Notes: generated by a model from the letters alone, not told the origin. 63,928 nt of DNA from an uncultured Collinsella sp. (GCA_900542905.1 UQPF01000012.1:1-63928); one strand, 5' to 3'. Shown: positions 51,765 through 61,009, counted from the stretch's first letter. Numbers and translations: made by a program.

Positions 51765-52668
51765 CGAGGAAGCCGGGGCGGGGGCGAACCCAGGTGTACG
51801 CCGCCGAATTGCAGGCGGCATCGCCGTTGTAGTGGACGTAGCACACGTTGGACGAGGAGCCACCCATGACGGAACGCAGCCACCAACTGCACTGAGTTCC
51901 GTTGAGGCGGTGCGCCGTGTCGCGGAACAGGTCGAACTGGCAGTCGAAGCCCACGCTGTAGCCCTTGGTACCCCACACCGGGCAGCCGTACACCTCCATC
52001 TCGGAGGGCGACCACACCTTGCCGATGTCCTGCCAGCTCCAATTGTTGGAGTCGGTAAGCGCACCGCTGGCGCTGTAACGCTCCTCAAGCAGCACGCGCT
52101 GGGTGAGCAGGTACTTGGTCAGCCCCTCGGGCAGGCACGCCTCGAACAGCCTCTCCCACGCCTTGAGGTTGCTGTTCAGGTACGGGTTCTTCACGTCTGC
52201 GGTGCCCTGGTTGGTGTTCGCAGTGTTCCACATCAGGTAGCTGTCGTTGGCCACGCCGGTGACGGTCTTGGCCACGGCGACGGGCGCGGACGCGATGAAC
52301 GCGATGTGGTGGCCCTTGGCGCTGTCGCCGCACTGGTAGTACGGGTCGAAGTGCGCAAGCAGGAAGCGCACGGACTGCTGGGCCGCCACGTTTGACGCGC
52401 TCACGAGCGGCACGTCGATGTAGTCGCCCACGCGCATGCCGCTGAAGTTCGCGGCCTGCACGCGCTTGTGCAGCGCGTCGTAGATCGTGGTGGAGCCGGA
52501 CACCTCGCCCGCGAGCAGCGTCGCGAGCGACTGGCCCGGGTACTTGCCGATCAGGCCCTGTCGGTTGTACTCGGTGTTGTTGAGCGCCGTTGTGGTGGTA
52601 GTGCGGGCGGTGTCGTCAATCATCTCGTAGTTGGTGCCGCCCACGGTGAGGATCTTTGCTTGCGCCAT
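51757..52668 (-). CDS. DGR target: variable tail-fibre/receptor-binding protein
   Basis: A 303-residue tail protein whose C-terminus is diversified by the DGR. The last 110 residues (VWSPSEMEVYG, WWLRSVMGGSSSNVCYV, TWVRPRPGF) fit a C-type-lectin/formylglycine-enzyme-like fold (DUF6273-like) used by many DGR targets, including Mtd-type receptor binders. Nine variable residues relative to TR lie in QCSWW and VHYNGDAACNSAAYT. It follows the coiled-coil baseplate gene with a 12-base gap. Its VR occupies 51768-51895 and the stop is inside the post-VR hairpin. Variation should change the host surface recognised by the phage. Confidence 0.93.
   Translation of the reverse strand: MAQAKILTVGGTNYEMIDDTARTTTTTALNNTEYNRQGLIGKYPGQSLATLLAGEVSGSTTIYDALHKRVQAANFSGMRVGDYIDVPLVSASNVAAQQSVRFLLAHFDPYYQCGDSAKGHHIAFIASAPVAVAKTVTGVANDSYLMWNTANTNQGTADVKNPYLNSNLKAWERLFEACLPEGLTKYLLTQRVLLEERYSASGALTDSNNWSWQDIGKVWSPSEMEVYGCPVWGTKGYSVGFDCQFDLFRDTAHRLNGTQCSWWLRSVMGGSSSNVCYVHYNGDAACNSAAYTWVRPRPGFLVG
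51768..51895 (-). repeat. DGR variable repeat (VR)
   Basis: Encodes the last 40 or so residues of the target. It contains an invariant G/C block (51773-51791, coding GTTCGCCCCCGCCCCGG) at its 3' end that fits the initiation-of-mutagenic-homology site, and 11 substitutions relative to TR. Confidence 0.95.
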
Positions 52669-52680
52669 TTCGTTTCCTTC

Positions 52681-53406
52681 CTAGTTCAATGTGATGGTGT
52701 TGCCGCTCGCGGAACACGTCGAGCCGAACGTCACCGTTGCCCCGCTCGCCGACGCCTTCGACGCCGGGCAGTAGACGGTTCCGCCCATATAGATGAACTG
52801 CCCCGTGGAGTTCGCCAAGAGAGTTGCGAGCTTCGCGTTCTGAGCACGCAGCTCGGCGATGTCGGAACTTCCGGCGCTGCCTTGGGCAACTGAGTTGGCG
52901 ATCTGGAGCGCCTGGTTCGCCGCCGCGTCTGCACGAGACGCCGCGCCGTTCGCCGCCGCAATGGCATATCTTGATGCTTGCTGGTCGGCGACGTGCTCGT
53001 CATGCCGCTGCGCTTCGGCCTTCTTGCGCTCGTCTTCGGCGTCCGATCGGTTTTTCTCGTTATCCTGGCGGGTTGTCTCGTTGTTGCCGCGAGCTACCTC
53101 GTTGTTGCCGCGAGTGGTTTCCGCGTTCTTTCGCAACTTCTCGTTGTTCTGGCGGATTGTCTCGTTGTTGCCGCGAGTGGTTTCCGCCGTTTTTCTTGCG
53201 TTCTCGTTCGCAACGCGCGTCTTCTCTGCGGTATCGGCGCTGTCTGTCGCGGCCTTGCAGTTGGCCGCTGCGGTCTTGGCCTCCTCGGCGGCCTCCATCG
53301 AAAGCGTCGACTCGATGCGGAAGATCGAGCCGTCGGTCGTTCTGGCGCGGTCGATGTTGCCTGCTTCGTTGAGCAGCAGCGCCGCGCCCTGGTTGGTATC
53401 TGCCAT
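52681..53406 (-). CDS. Coiled-coil baseplate/tail-fibre protein
   Basis: A 241-residue phage protein. An N-terminal domain (GAALLLNEAGNIDRARTTDG) is followed by a long coiled coil at about residues 35-150 with repeats of RGNNE/RQNNEK (ETTRGNNETIRQNNEKLRK), then a short beta C-terminus ending GNTITLN. Form and location fit a BppU-type baseplate adaptor that carries the receptor-binding protein encoded next. GGAGG precedes the ATG. Confidence 0.78.
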   Translation of the reverse strand: MADTNQGAALLLNEAGNIDRARTTDGSIFRIESTLSMEAAEEAKTAAANCKAATDSADTAEKTRVANENARKTAETTRGNNETIRQNNEKLRKNAETTRGNNEVARGNNETTRQDNEKNRSDAEDERKKAEAQRHDEHVADQQASRYAIAAANGAASRADAAANQALQIANSVAQGSAGSSDIAELRAQNAKLATLLANSTGQFIYMGGTVYCPASKASASGATVTFGSTCSASGNTITLN

Positions 53407-53416
53407 CGCACCTCCT

Positions 53417-53674
53417 TTACTTCGCTAGCACGCCTATGACGATGGCGTGCGGGCCGATTGCCTGGATGATGCATCGGTCGCCGGCCTTGGCTCCCGAGCA
53501 CGCCGTGGTGTAAGGGAGCTTCAGGGAAGCCCCCTTCACCGATACAGCCATCGACGCGCCGGACACAGACTTCACCGTTCCGTAGCACGCCTGCTGGCCG
53601 GGAGTGTTGTTCGCTGCCGCATCGGCCATCGCGGCGCCGTAGCGGCGCATGGCCGATATGAGTTCATCGCTCAT
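53417..53674 (-). CDS. Small baseplate/tail protein with OB-fold-like sequence
   Basis: An 85-residue protein with a helical start and then a beta-rich stretch (CYGTVKSVSGASMAVSVKGA, GDRCIIQAIGPHAIVIGV) like the OB-fold of tail spike-base proteins. Its ATG lies inside the end of the upstream gene (11-base overlap). Probably structural. Confidence 0.65.
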   Translation of the reverse strand: MSDELISAMRRYGAAMADAAANNTPGQQACYGTVKSVSGASMAVSVKGASLKLPYTTACSGAKAGDRCIIQAIGPHAIVIGVLAK

Positions 53675-54749
53675 ACCTCTTCACCTCCATCTCGATTGGG
53701 CATCCTCCCACGAGCGTGAGAGTCGCAGTCCTCACCGCGAACTTGCCGCCGATGCCGGCGCTCGCCCAATCGACCATCACGGCATCGCCGCACGCGACGG
53801 GCGCATACGTCCGCTTGACCGTGACCCTGCGTATGGCGCTCTGCTGCGTCCTCAGCATCTCTTTCGCCTTGGCGTCTGCGGCCTTCTGCCTCTCGGCGTC
53901 GGTAGACCCAGCGGGGAGGTCACTGTAGCTGTACGTGGCCGTCTTGCGCCAACCGCGCGAAACCGTGGAGTAAGGGCTGCTCGGGTCTGAGTCGATAGCC
54001 GTACCGCGGTAGAAGGCGTCCTGCGTCTCGTAGTCGCAGTGCACCACGTTGGCGACGCCCGAGCGATCAAGCTCGTCGACTACCTCGTTGATGAAGCGTG
54101 CGCCCGCCCCCTCGCGCAGGGTCATGGACACCGGCCTGTCTTGCGGCTCCCTGTACCTGCGGAGCACAGGCCTGCCGTAGGCGTCCTCGTCCACGGCGCA
54201 GAACCCGGCGACGTCGAGCAGCGCGTTGCAGGCCGCAAGGCGCTTCGACAGCTTCATGTCGCCGGAGTCGATGCCGAGAGTCCAGTCTTGCGCGAGCTTG
54301 TAGCTGGAATCGTCGGAAATCACATCCGAGAAACCAGCAGCCTTGAGCAGGCCGACAACATAAGGCACCACGGCGGTTCCCGCTGAAACGGTAAACGGGG
54401 CGTCGAACTCGTCTTCGGCGACCTCCGAAAGCCTGCCTGACAGGTCGGCGGTGCCGGTGGAGTTGACTCCGCGCCTAGTTCTTTTCGGAGCCGAGACGAT
54501 GAAAGTGCCGAGCGCCTCGCCGGCTGATGTGCCGCCGAAGTCGGCATCGAGGTACACCCGCAGCAGGTCTGCCCCGAGATCTAGCGTTCCCGAGTAATCG
54601 ACATGCCCCGTGGTGTAGTCCTTGTCCTGGTTGCGCTCGATGCACCCGCCGCTCTTTATGTTCATAATCCTCTCGACCTCGTTGCCCGTAGCGCGATCTA
54701 CGCGCATGAAGCGGAACGAGGTGATGAACGGTTTGCCCCAATCAGCCAT
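53664..54749 (-). CDS. Tail/baseplate hub-like protein
   Basis: A 361-residue structural protein resembling XkdQ/YqbQ-type or gp27-like hub proteins: a beta-rich first half (CIERNQDKDYTTGHVDYSGT, LGTFIVSAPKRTR), then DWTLGIDSGDMKLSKRLAACN and AYGRPVLRRY, and a C-terminal stretch with GDAVMVDWASAGIGGKFAVR. It overlaps the FN3-domain gene by 8 bases. Role inferred from motif pattern and gene order. Confidence 0.72.
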   Translation of the reverse strand: MADWGKPFITSFRFMRVDRATGNEVERIMNIKSGGCIERNQDKDYTTGHVDYSGTLDLGADLLRVYLDADFGGTSAGEALGTFIVSAPKRTRRGVNSTGTADLSGRLSEVAEDEFDAPFTVSAGTAVVPYVVGLLKAAGFSDVISDDSSYKLAQDWTLGIDSGDMKLSKRLAACNALLDVAGFCAVDEDAYGRPVLRRYREPQDRPVSMTLREGAGARFINEVVDELDRSGVANVVHCDYETQDAFYRGTAIDSDPSSPYSTVSRGWRKTATYSYSDLPAGSTDAERQKAADAKAKEMLRTQQSAIRRVTVKRTYAPVACGDAVMVDWASAGIGGKFAVRTATLTLVGGCPIEMEVKRYER

Positions 54750-57051
54750 TTATGGGCTCCTCGAAGACGTTGTGCGTGATGCTCGCAGACCCCTTCCAGA
54801 TGCCGGCTGACTTTACCGACATGTCGAACTCCATGGGGCCGTAGGCACGCTCGCCAGCATGGCCGCGCCACCAGCCCTTGCACTGCTCGTCCATGACGCG
54901 CATGTACTTGTCGTGGTCGTCGCGCTTCATCTCCCACGAGAGCGATGTCTTCTTGTCAAGCTCGTCGAGCATGTACGACATAGGGAGGTCGCCGTTCTCG
55001 CCGCCATCGGCAAAATGGTATGTCTCAACCGATCGCTTGGAGCTTGTCGAATAGTCGCCGTTGCAGTCGAGCACGAGCGCCACAGATGCGTCTTGGCCAA
55101 AGTTGAGGGCCATCCCGTGCGCGAAAACGTTTGCGCCTGTTGCGACTTGCGAGGACGTGCCGTTGTCGGCATAACCGGTCACCTTGTACTCGTAGTCGGT
55201 GTTGAGCGGCGGGATGCGGTCGATCGTCTCCTGCGAGTCGAGCACGCCGGATGCTATGACGGCATCGCCACCGTACGACACGCGCTCCACCGTGAAGGAG
55301 GAGCATCGCGAGGCGCTGCCGACAACGAGGGCGTTTCCGTCTACCGTGATGGTACCGAGCATGGAAAGCTCGTTGCTCACCTCGTCGACCGTCATGGGGC
55401 CTACAAGCGTCGTCTGCTCGACCTCGTAGGACGAGAGGCCGTTGCGCACCTTCACGTGGCACGCCAGCGTATCGTCGTACGACAGCGACACTTCTGGGAT
55501 GGCAGGCTCGGCCCAGTGGGTCTTGAAGCGGCGAGTGGCGGTTTTGGACAGCCCCGAACCGCCCTTGACCGTGAGCGTGAGCAGGTAGTCGATGCCGTTG
55601 CGGATGGTTGCATAGCTGCCGAAGCTCACAGGCTTCAGGTTCGTCACGTCTGCGGTTGCGATGGCCGCGCCGCCGACCTCTGCAAGTGCGAGCGTCGCCT
55701 GGGCGATGCCCGTTTCGTCGGTGGCGGCCACCTGCACGGTGAGCGGCACCGCATCGACGAGCATGCCGTCGGTAGCGGGGGAGGCGACCCAGCACTGCGG
55801 ATAGTCGGCCACGGTGATCGCCACGTAGCCAGACCACGCGCCCCAGTCGGCATGCAGGCCCTTGGTGCGCACGCGCACCTTCCAGCTGCCCTTCGCAAGC
55901 GAAACGGATGCGCTCTTGGTCGTCGTATACGATTTGGTGATCGTCTCGCTTCCGCTGAACTCCACCTGTGCAGCGCTCTGCACCGAGCCGTCCTGATGGT
56001 TCGGCACCCATGAGACGGTGACGGCAGTTCCGGTAGGCACGACGGAATCGGCGGTCACCTTCGGGGCGAGAGGAGGCATGATCGTCGTGACGGAGTTCGA
56101 CTTGACCCATGCGGATGCGAGGCTGCCACGCTTCGCCCTGACCCTGTATACGACTGTTCCCGCAGGAGCAGCCTTGTCGTGCAGGTCGAGCCACGCTGGG
56201 TCTTCGCCCTCGGTGCTGGCCGTTATGGCGGCCCACGTGCTGCCGCCGTCGGTAGAGCGCTGGACTTCCCATGCGTTGGCGTAGGCCCATGCCCCGTAGA
56301 CGCGAAGCGTGACCTCGGTTGCACCCGCCTTGACGGCCTCCACGCGCGACGGGGCGGAAGGCGTGGTGTAGCTCGTGCCGCACGAGACGTGCGTGGAGTT
56401 TCCGCCTGGGCCGTGGGCGCAAAGGCGGTACTCGTATTTGTGACCGGGCTTCGTGGAGTTGTCGGTGTAGTTGGTGACGTCCCACGACACGTCGGCGATG
56501 TTCACCCACGAGCCGTCGTCGGTGCGCCGATCGACGTACACGCCAGCCCAAGGGTATGCGCCGTCCATGCCCGTGTAGTCGACGTCCCACGTGATCTTGT
56601 GCGAGGTGTCGGATACGCGGGCCAGTTTCGGATTCCTGGGCGGATGCGGCTGCGAGTATCCGCGCTGTGGAATCCAAGCGTACTCCGTCGCCCAGGCGTC
56701 GCCGCCCGCGCTGCCGTAGTAGTTGTTGTATGTCTTGCCGTAGACGTGGATCTGCACGGCGCAGTTCCAACCGCTGGCCCCGCGCCCGACGTCCACGGTG
56801 AAGGTCACGGCGTCGCGCGTGGCCCAGTTGCCGTAGTTGTTGAGCAGCACGTCGCGCGACCTGTAGGTGGTGCCGTTGACGATCACGTCATAGTGCGTGC
56901 CGTACTGCGCGGCGTACTTGTCTTCGAGCGCGGCGGTGACTGTGATGCGCGAGGTGGTGTCGTTGACGGTGTTCACCGCATCGACCGAGATGTAGCCGCA
57001 ATACCAGCGGTTGAGCCCCGCGATCTGGATCTCTCTTGTATAGGTTCCCAT
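54742..57051 (-). CDS. Distal-tail protein with fibronectin type III domains
   Basis: A 769-residue phage tail protein directly after the tape measure. The first 130 residues (REIQIAGLNRWYCGYISVDA) form a beta domain; at least two FN3-like domains follow (HPPRNPKLARVSDTSHKITW ... GHKYEYRLCAHGPGGNS, and SAPSRVEAVKAGATEVTLRV). FN3 repeats in phage tails are thought to bind host carbohydrate. GGGAGG precedes the ATG at 57051. Confidence 0.82.
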   Translation of the reverse strand: MGTYTREIQIAGLNRWYCGYISVDAVNTVNDTTSRITVTAALEDKYAAQYGTHYDVIVNGTTYRSRDVLLNNYGNWATRDAVTFTVDVGRGASGWNCAVQIHVYGKTYNNYYGSAGGDAWATEYAWIPQRGYSQPHPPRNPKLARVSDTSHKITWDVDYTGMDGAYPWAGVYVDRRTDDGSWVNIADVSWDVTNYTDNSTKPGHKYEYRLCAHGPGGNSTHVSCGTSYTTPSAPSRVEAVKAGATEVTLRVYGAWAYANAWEVQRSTDGGSTWAAITASTEGEDPAWLDLHDKAAPAGTVVYRVRAKRGSLASAWVKSNSVTTIMPPLAPKVTADSVVPTGTAVTVSWVPNHQDGSVQSAAQVEFSGSETITKSYTTTKSASVSLAKGSWKVRVRTKGLHADWGAWSGYVAITVADYPQCWVASPATDGMLVDAVPLTVQVAATDETGIAQATLALAEVGGAAIATADVTNLKPVSFGSYATIRNGIDYLLTLTVKGGSGLSKTATRRFKTHWAEPAIPEVSLSYDDTLACHVKVRNGLSSYEVEQTTLVGPMTVDEVSNELSMLGTITVDGNALVVGSASRCSSFTVERVSYGGDAVIASGVLDSQETIDRIPPLNTDYEYKVTGYADNGTSSQVATGANVFAHGMALNFGQDASVALVLDCNGDYSTSSKRSVETYHFADGGENGDLPMSYMLDELDKKTSLSWEMKRDDHDKYMRVMDEQCKGWWRGHAGERAYGPMEFDMSVKSAGIWKGSASITHNVFEEPING

Positions 57052-57054
57052 TGG

Positions 57055-59436
57055 CTACCTCCCCGACCTTGCGGAGCGCTTGGCTGCGGAGACTAGAACG
57101 TCAACCGCCTGCATGATCCGCTGATCTGCGTTTACGCTTCCGCCGTTGACTGTGACGTTGTAGGTGGCCCCGGCTGCACCAGCGCCTGCAACCGCAACGG
57201 ATGGGGCAACTGTGATGCCGGAGCCGATAAGCGAGCTGGCCGACGCGAGCGCAGACGTGATGGCGGAATTGACCGCGCCAGTGCCGTTGCCGATGCCCTC
57301 AGCCCATCCCTCCATGAGCGCCTTGCCCGAGTAGGTTGTGTAGCCGTGGCCCGAGAACGGTCCGCGCTTCGCGGGCGAGAACGGGAAGAACGAGCGGATC
57401 TGAGAGACGGCGCCGGACACGGCTGAGACAGCACCGCCGATGGCGCTCTTGATGCCGCTGACGAAGCCGTTTATCAGTGATCGGCCGGAGTTGACTAAAA
57501 GCCCGCCAAGATCGCCGATAGCTCCGATCACCCTGCCTGGAATCGAAGCCACGAACGAAACCGCGGCGTTGAACCCGCCCTGGATGCCGCTCAGGAAGCC
57601 TTGACCAGCTGCGCTCGCCTTTGCTCCGAGCGAGCTGACGAGGCTTGCCGCGTTGAAGATGATTTCCGAGAACCATCCGGCAACGCGGCCAGGCATCTGC
57701 GACAGGGTGGCAGCGATGTTCAGCAGGAAGTCGGAGCCTGCCTGCAACCCCTTCGCCGCCATGTTGCTGACGAACTCGCCAGCGTGGTTCACCGCCTGGT
57801 CGAAGAACCCCTTGAGCTTCGTTGGTATCTGCGATCCGAGCGCGGCGATGCCCTCGCCGATGCTCGTCACGAGCGTCCCGCCGAGCGTCACCCACTGGTA
57901 CGCGGTGAATGCATCCCAGACCGCTTGTAGGATCTGCGGTATGTTCGCCAGCAGCGTGGGCACGGCGTTTACCAAGCCGGTGCCGATCGCGACGATTATC
58001 TGAAGCCCCGTGTCGAGTAGAACGCCAGCCGCTGCGGAGATTCCGTTTGCGATGTTGCTCACGATTTGAGGCCCCTGCTCGATAAGCGATGGCAGGCTGT
58101 CCATGAGGCCCTGAACGAGGCTGAGCACGAGCTGACCGCCCATCGAGACGATCTGCGGGAACCCGGTGAGGAAAGCCTGCGACAGCGAGGTGAGGATGTT
58201 AAGCCCCTCGCTCACGATCTTCGGCACTCCGGCGCGGATGCCGGAGCCTACGCTTTGCACGAGCTGGTTTCCCTTCTCAAGGAAGGCGGCTGGGTCGGTG
58301 AGCAGAAGCTTGGCGGCGTCCATCGCGGCGTTGATACCCGAGAGCATCTGGGAAGAGTCGACGTTCGGCAGGTGGATGCCGATGCCTGCCAGTGCATTGA
58401 CCGCGATGTTCCAAGCGGTTGAAAGCGCCTCGGAAACAACAGGGGCGAGCACCGTGCCAAGCCCTGAGAGAACAACGGGAAACGCGGTGATAATTCCTTG
58501 GCCGATCTGCGCCACTCGCGGAGCCACGTTGGTTGCCACGGTTCCGACGGACTCAAGAAGCTGCTGCGTGAGCTGCGAGAAGTCCACATCGTCTCGACCG
58601 AGGCCGGTGATGAAGTTCTCCCACGCGGCCTTCGCCATGCCGATAGAGCCGCTGATGGTGGTAGCGGCCTCCTTGGCGGTGGTGCCGGTGATGCCCATGT
58701 TCTGCTGCACGGTGTGGATCGCCTCGACCACATCGGCGTAGCTGTCGATCGTGAGGTCGGCGTTCTTGCCTTGCTCCTGGCGCAGCTTGTTGGCATCGGC
58801 GATAAGGCGCTTCATCTCAGCCTGCGTGCCGCCGTAGCCGAGCTTCAAGTTGTCCAACATCGTGTAGTTCTGCTTCGCAAAGCCTTGGTAGGCGTTCTGC
58901 ACGTCTGTCATGTCGGAACCCATCTTGTTCACGTTGTCCGACATGTCGCCCATGGCCATGTTCGCGTAGTCAGCCGCCTTGGCGACATCGCCGCTGCACG
59001 ACGAGACGAGCGAGGCCGCGAAGCTCGTGGCCTGCGTCATGTACTGGTTTGCGGACATTCCGCATGTCTTGTATGCCTCTGCGGCATATCCTTGCAGGGT
59101 CTGCGACGCGGAGCCGAACAGCGTGTCGACGCCGCCAACCAGCTGCTCGTAGTCTGCATATGCGGAAAGGGCCGCGCCGCCAATCGCGGTCACGGCCCCT
59201 GTGAGCGCTGTGAACCCGGCCACCGCCGCAGTGGCGGCGCCCTTGGCTACGGTTCCAAGCCCGGTCAGGATGCCCGAGGACTTCTTGGCCCCGCCGTCGA
59301 TGCCGACGGTCATGGAGTCGCCGAAGGCCTTGCCTGCGGCGTTGCCCTGGCTGCCAAACTCCTTGCCGATCTTGCTCGCAAAGCCATCCATCGACGGCAT
59401 CAAGGACACATAAGCCGACCCGACGCTAGTCGCCAT
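57055..59436 (-). CDS. Tail tape measure protein
   Basis: A 793-residue protein setting tail length. The start SVGSAYVSLMPSMDGFASK is common to siphophage tape measures; several hydrophobic helices (for example about residues 60-90 and 430-530) and long helical stretches follow, and the end is Ala/Gly-rich. AGGAGGGG precedes the ATG, and the gene overlaps the chaperone frame by 11 bases. By the usual rule of about 1.5 angstrom per residue the tail would be roughly 120 nm. Confidence 0.92.
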   Translation of the reverse strand: MATSVGSAYVSLMPSMDGFASKIGKEFGSQGNAAGKAFGDSMTVGIDGGAKKSSGILTGLGTVAKGAATAAVAGFTALTGAVTAIGGAALSAYADYEQLVGGVDTLFGSASQTLQGYAAEAYKTCGMSANQYMTQATSFAASLVSSCSGDVAKAADYANMAMGDMSDNVNKMGSDMTDVQNAYQGFAKQNYTMLDNLKLGYGGTQAEMKRLIADANKLRQEQGKNADLTIDSYADVVEAIHTVQQNMGITGTTAKEAATTISGSIGMAKAAWENFITGLGRDDVDFSQLTQQLLESVGTVATNVAPRVAQIGQGIITAFPVVLSGLGTVLAPVVSEALSTAWNIAVNALAGIGIHLPNVDSSQMLSGINAAMDAAKLLLTDPAAFLEKGNQLVQSVGSGIRAGVPKIVSEGLNILTSLSQAFLTGFPQIVSMGGQLVLSLVQGLMDSLPSLIEQGPQIVSNIANGISAAAGVLLDTGLQIIVAIGTGLVNAVPTLLANIPQILQAVWDAFTAYQWVTLGGTLVTSIGEGIAALGSQIPTKLKGFFDQAVNHAGEFVSNMAAKGLQAGSDFLLNIAATLSQMPGRVAGWFSEIIFNAASLVSSLGAKASAAGQGFLSGIQGGFNAAVSFVASIPGRVIGAIGDLGGLLVNSGRSLINGFVSGIKSAIGGAVSAVSGAVSQIRSFFPFSPAKRGPFSGHGYTTYSGKALMEGWAEGIGNGTGAVNSAITSALASASSLIGSGITVAPSVAVAGAGAAGATYNVTVNGGSVNADQRIMQAVDVLVSAAKRSARSGR

Positions 59437-59826
59437 CTTCCCCTCCTATCCCCAGGATCTTGTCTATCTCTTCCTTGGCTTCCAGCGCGTTCGCGCGGTG
59501 GCGCTCAAGCTCTGCGAGCTGCGCCGGCGTCTTGATAGGCTCGGGAGGCTCCGCGCTCCTGTCCTTCTTGTCGGCCATTCCCCAGGCGATGCACCGAAGC
59601 TGGTGCTCGATGCGCCAGAGCATGTAGTCGGTCGTGCTCCACCTGAGTTGCGGGTACTGCGCCTTGGCGAGGCGCGAGTCGTCGGGGAGGTGCTGCCAGA
59701 GGAGCGCCATCCGATCGAGGTCTTCTGGCGCTCCATCCAATGGCAGGGCTATGCCGTAGAACTGCTGGAAGTCTGCTATCGCTTCGCCGCGCCTGTTCTC
59801 AAGGTCGCTGGCGAAGCCGACTAGTT
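59426..59826 (-). CDS. Tail assembly chaperone extension (GT-type, reached by -1 frameshift)
   Basis: An open frame that continues from the G-like gene after slipping at AAAAAAC. The shifted reading gives KKLVGFASDLENRRG... and ends at 59426 with ILGIGGEDGD. It has no ribosome site of its own; the 59860 ATG in this frame overlaps the other gene. Its sequence (WSTTDYMLWRIEHQLRCIA) resembles DUF5361-type T proteins. The fused product would guide tape-measure folding. Confidence 0.8.
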
Positions 59827-60069
59827 TTTTGCCTTTGCCGCCTCGAAGGCTGCGTCGCACAGGCGGCGCATGTCGTACGACGTGCCGCCGAGTGCTTCGA
59901 TGTACTCCTCGTCGCGGCCCATGAAGATGCGCTCCATGGCGTCCATCATCCCCGCCGGGTCGGTCTCGCTGCGGGCGAACTGCTTCACGGTCTTGTAGGA
60001 CTTCAGCTCGTCGAGGTCTGCGGCGAACTCGCCGTCAACGCCATCTACGGAAAACTTGATCTCGGTCAT
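59821..60069 (-). CDS. Tail assembly chaperone (G-like)
   Basis: An 82-residue acidic protein (MTEIKFSVDGVDGEFAADLD). It sits between the tube protein and the tape measure, the place of gpG/gpGT, and ends AKAKN-stop. The last codons GCA AAA AAC contain the canonical slippery heptamer. AGGAGGAAC precedes the ATG. Confidence 0.85.
   Translation of the reverse strand: MTEIKFSVDGVDGEFAADLDELKSYKTVKQFARSETDPAGMMDAMERIFMGRDEEYIEALGGTSYDMRRLCDAAFEAAKAKN
59824..59830 (-). promoter_or_regulatory. -1 ribosomal frameshift slippery site (A AAA AAC)
   Basis: On the minus strand the heptamer AAAAAAC is in the zero-frame register GCA-AAA-AAC directly before the TAG stop. Slippage by one base gives CTA GTC GGC TTC (LVGF), entering the T-like frame. 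Confidence 0.85.
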
Positions 60070-60080
60070 ATGCGTTCCTC

Positions 60081-60656
60081 CTAGGCGCCGGCGGTCTCGG
60101 TGGACTCGATGTAGTCGTAGCAGGTGTTTCCGTTGCTATCGACCAGGTACTTGAACGTGATCTGACGCCCGGCAAGCTCGCTCACCGCGAGCTTGAGGTC
60201 GTCAAGCTCGGAGGACTTGGCGGAGGGCACGACCTTGCGCCAGCGGCGGCCGTTCTTGAGCACGAGTTCGAGCACGATCGACCACGCCTCGTCCTTGTTG
60301 CCGTTGTGTTCGACGGTGATAACGCCATCGAGGTCGGTCACGTTTTCGGCGCCGTACATGACCTTGAGTGTTTGCGCCTTGATCTCCGCGAGCGTGAGCT
60401 TCGCAGACTCCACGCGCGAGGTCGTGGCGGAGTCCATGAGGTCGCCGTTCATATCCTTCAGCTCGTTGGCATCGGTCTCCTCGGACTCGGTGTAGCCGTC
60501 CTCGGAGATGAAGCCGAGATTGAGGAAGGCTTCGGCGAGATTGGTATTGATGTCTGTGGGGAGGGTGGTGCCGGCCGGAGCCACGAAGATGTATCCGCCC
60601 TTCACGCCCTTGGTGGACGAGACGTTCTTGGTCTCGTTTTTCTTGAAAAGTGCCAT
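60081..60656 (-). CDS. Major tail tube protein
   Basis: A 191-residue protein with an N-terminal KGVKGGYIFVAPAGTTLPTD and a beta-rich body including ESAKLTLAEIKAQTLKVMYG, consistent with lambda gpV-like tube proteins. It precedes the chaperone pair. ATG at 60656 lies after a ribosome site TAGGAG; the longer frame to 60845 is a shadow of the upstream gene. Confidence 0.85.
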   Translation of the reverse strand: MALFKKNETKNVSSTKGVKGGYIFVAPAGTTLPTDINTNLAEAFLNLGFISEDGYTESEETDANELKDMNGDLMDSATTSRVESAKLTLAEIKAQTLKVMYGAENVTDLDGVITVEHNGNKDEAWSIVLELVLKNGRRWRKVVPSAKSSELDDLKLAVSELAGRQITFKYLVDSNGNTCYDYIESTETAGA

Positions 60657-60664
60657 GTCGGCTC

Positions 60665-61009
60665 CTATTCGCAAATGGTTACGTTTACGTTGGTCTGGTA
60701 TCGACGCTGGCGGCTGTCCGGGTCGTCCCAGCGGTACGTGCCTTCGCACGTGGCCTCGAACACGCACTCCTCGTCCATGAGGCTCGGCACTGCGTGCTCC
60801 ACGGCTTCGGCAATCTCCGCGGCGCGTCTGCGGGTCTTCGCCCATGACTGCGCCACGAGCTGCACGCGGTTGATGCAGCCGCTGCGGTTAGATCCGGTCT
60901 GCGACACCGATATGAACTCGCTGGGCCTGTCGGCTGGTACGTCGAGCACGGCTTTGATGCCGGTCTCGTCCATGATCCGCTGCGCCACCATGCGCTCCGC
61001 GTCCATCAC
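60665..61009 (-). CDS. Tail terminator/completion-type protein
   Basis: A 114-residue protein (RIMDETGIKAVLDVPADRPS, then RAAEIAEAVEHAVPSL and RRYQTNVNVTIC). Size, alternating helix/strand pattern and place directly before the tube gene fit the tail-terminator family. Overlaps the preceding gene by 4 bases. Confidence 0.7.
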   Translation of the reverse strand: MMDAERMVAQRIMDETGIKAVLDVPADRPSEFISVSQTGSNRSGCINRVQLVAQSWAKTRRRAAEIAEAVEHAVPSLMDEECVFEATCEGTYRWDDPDSRQRRYQTNVNVTICE

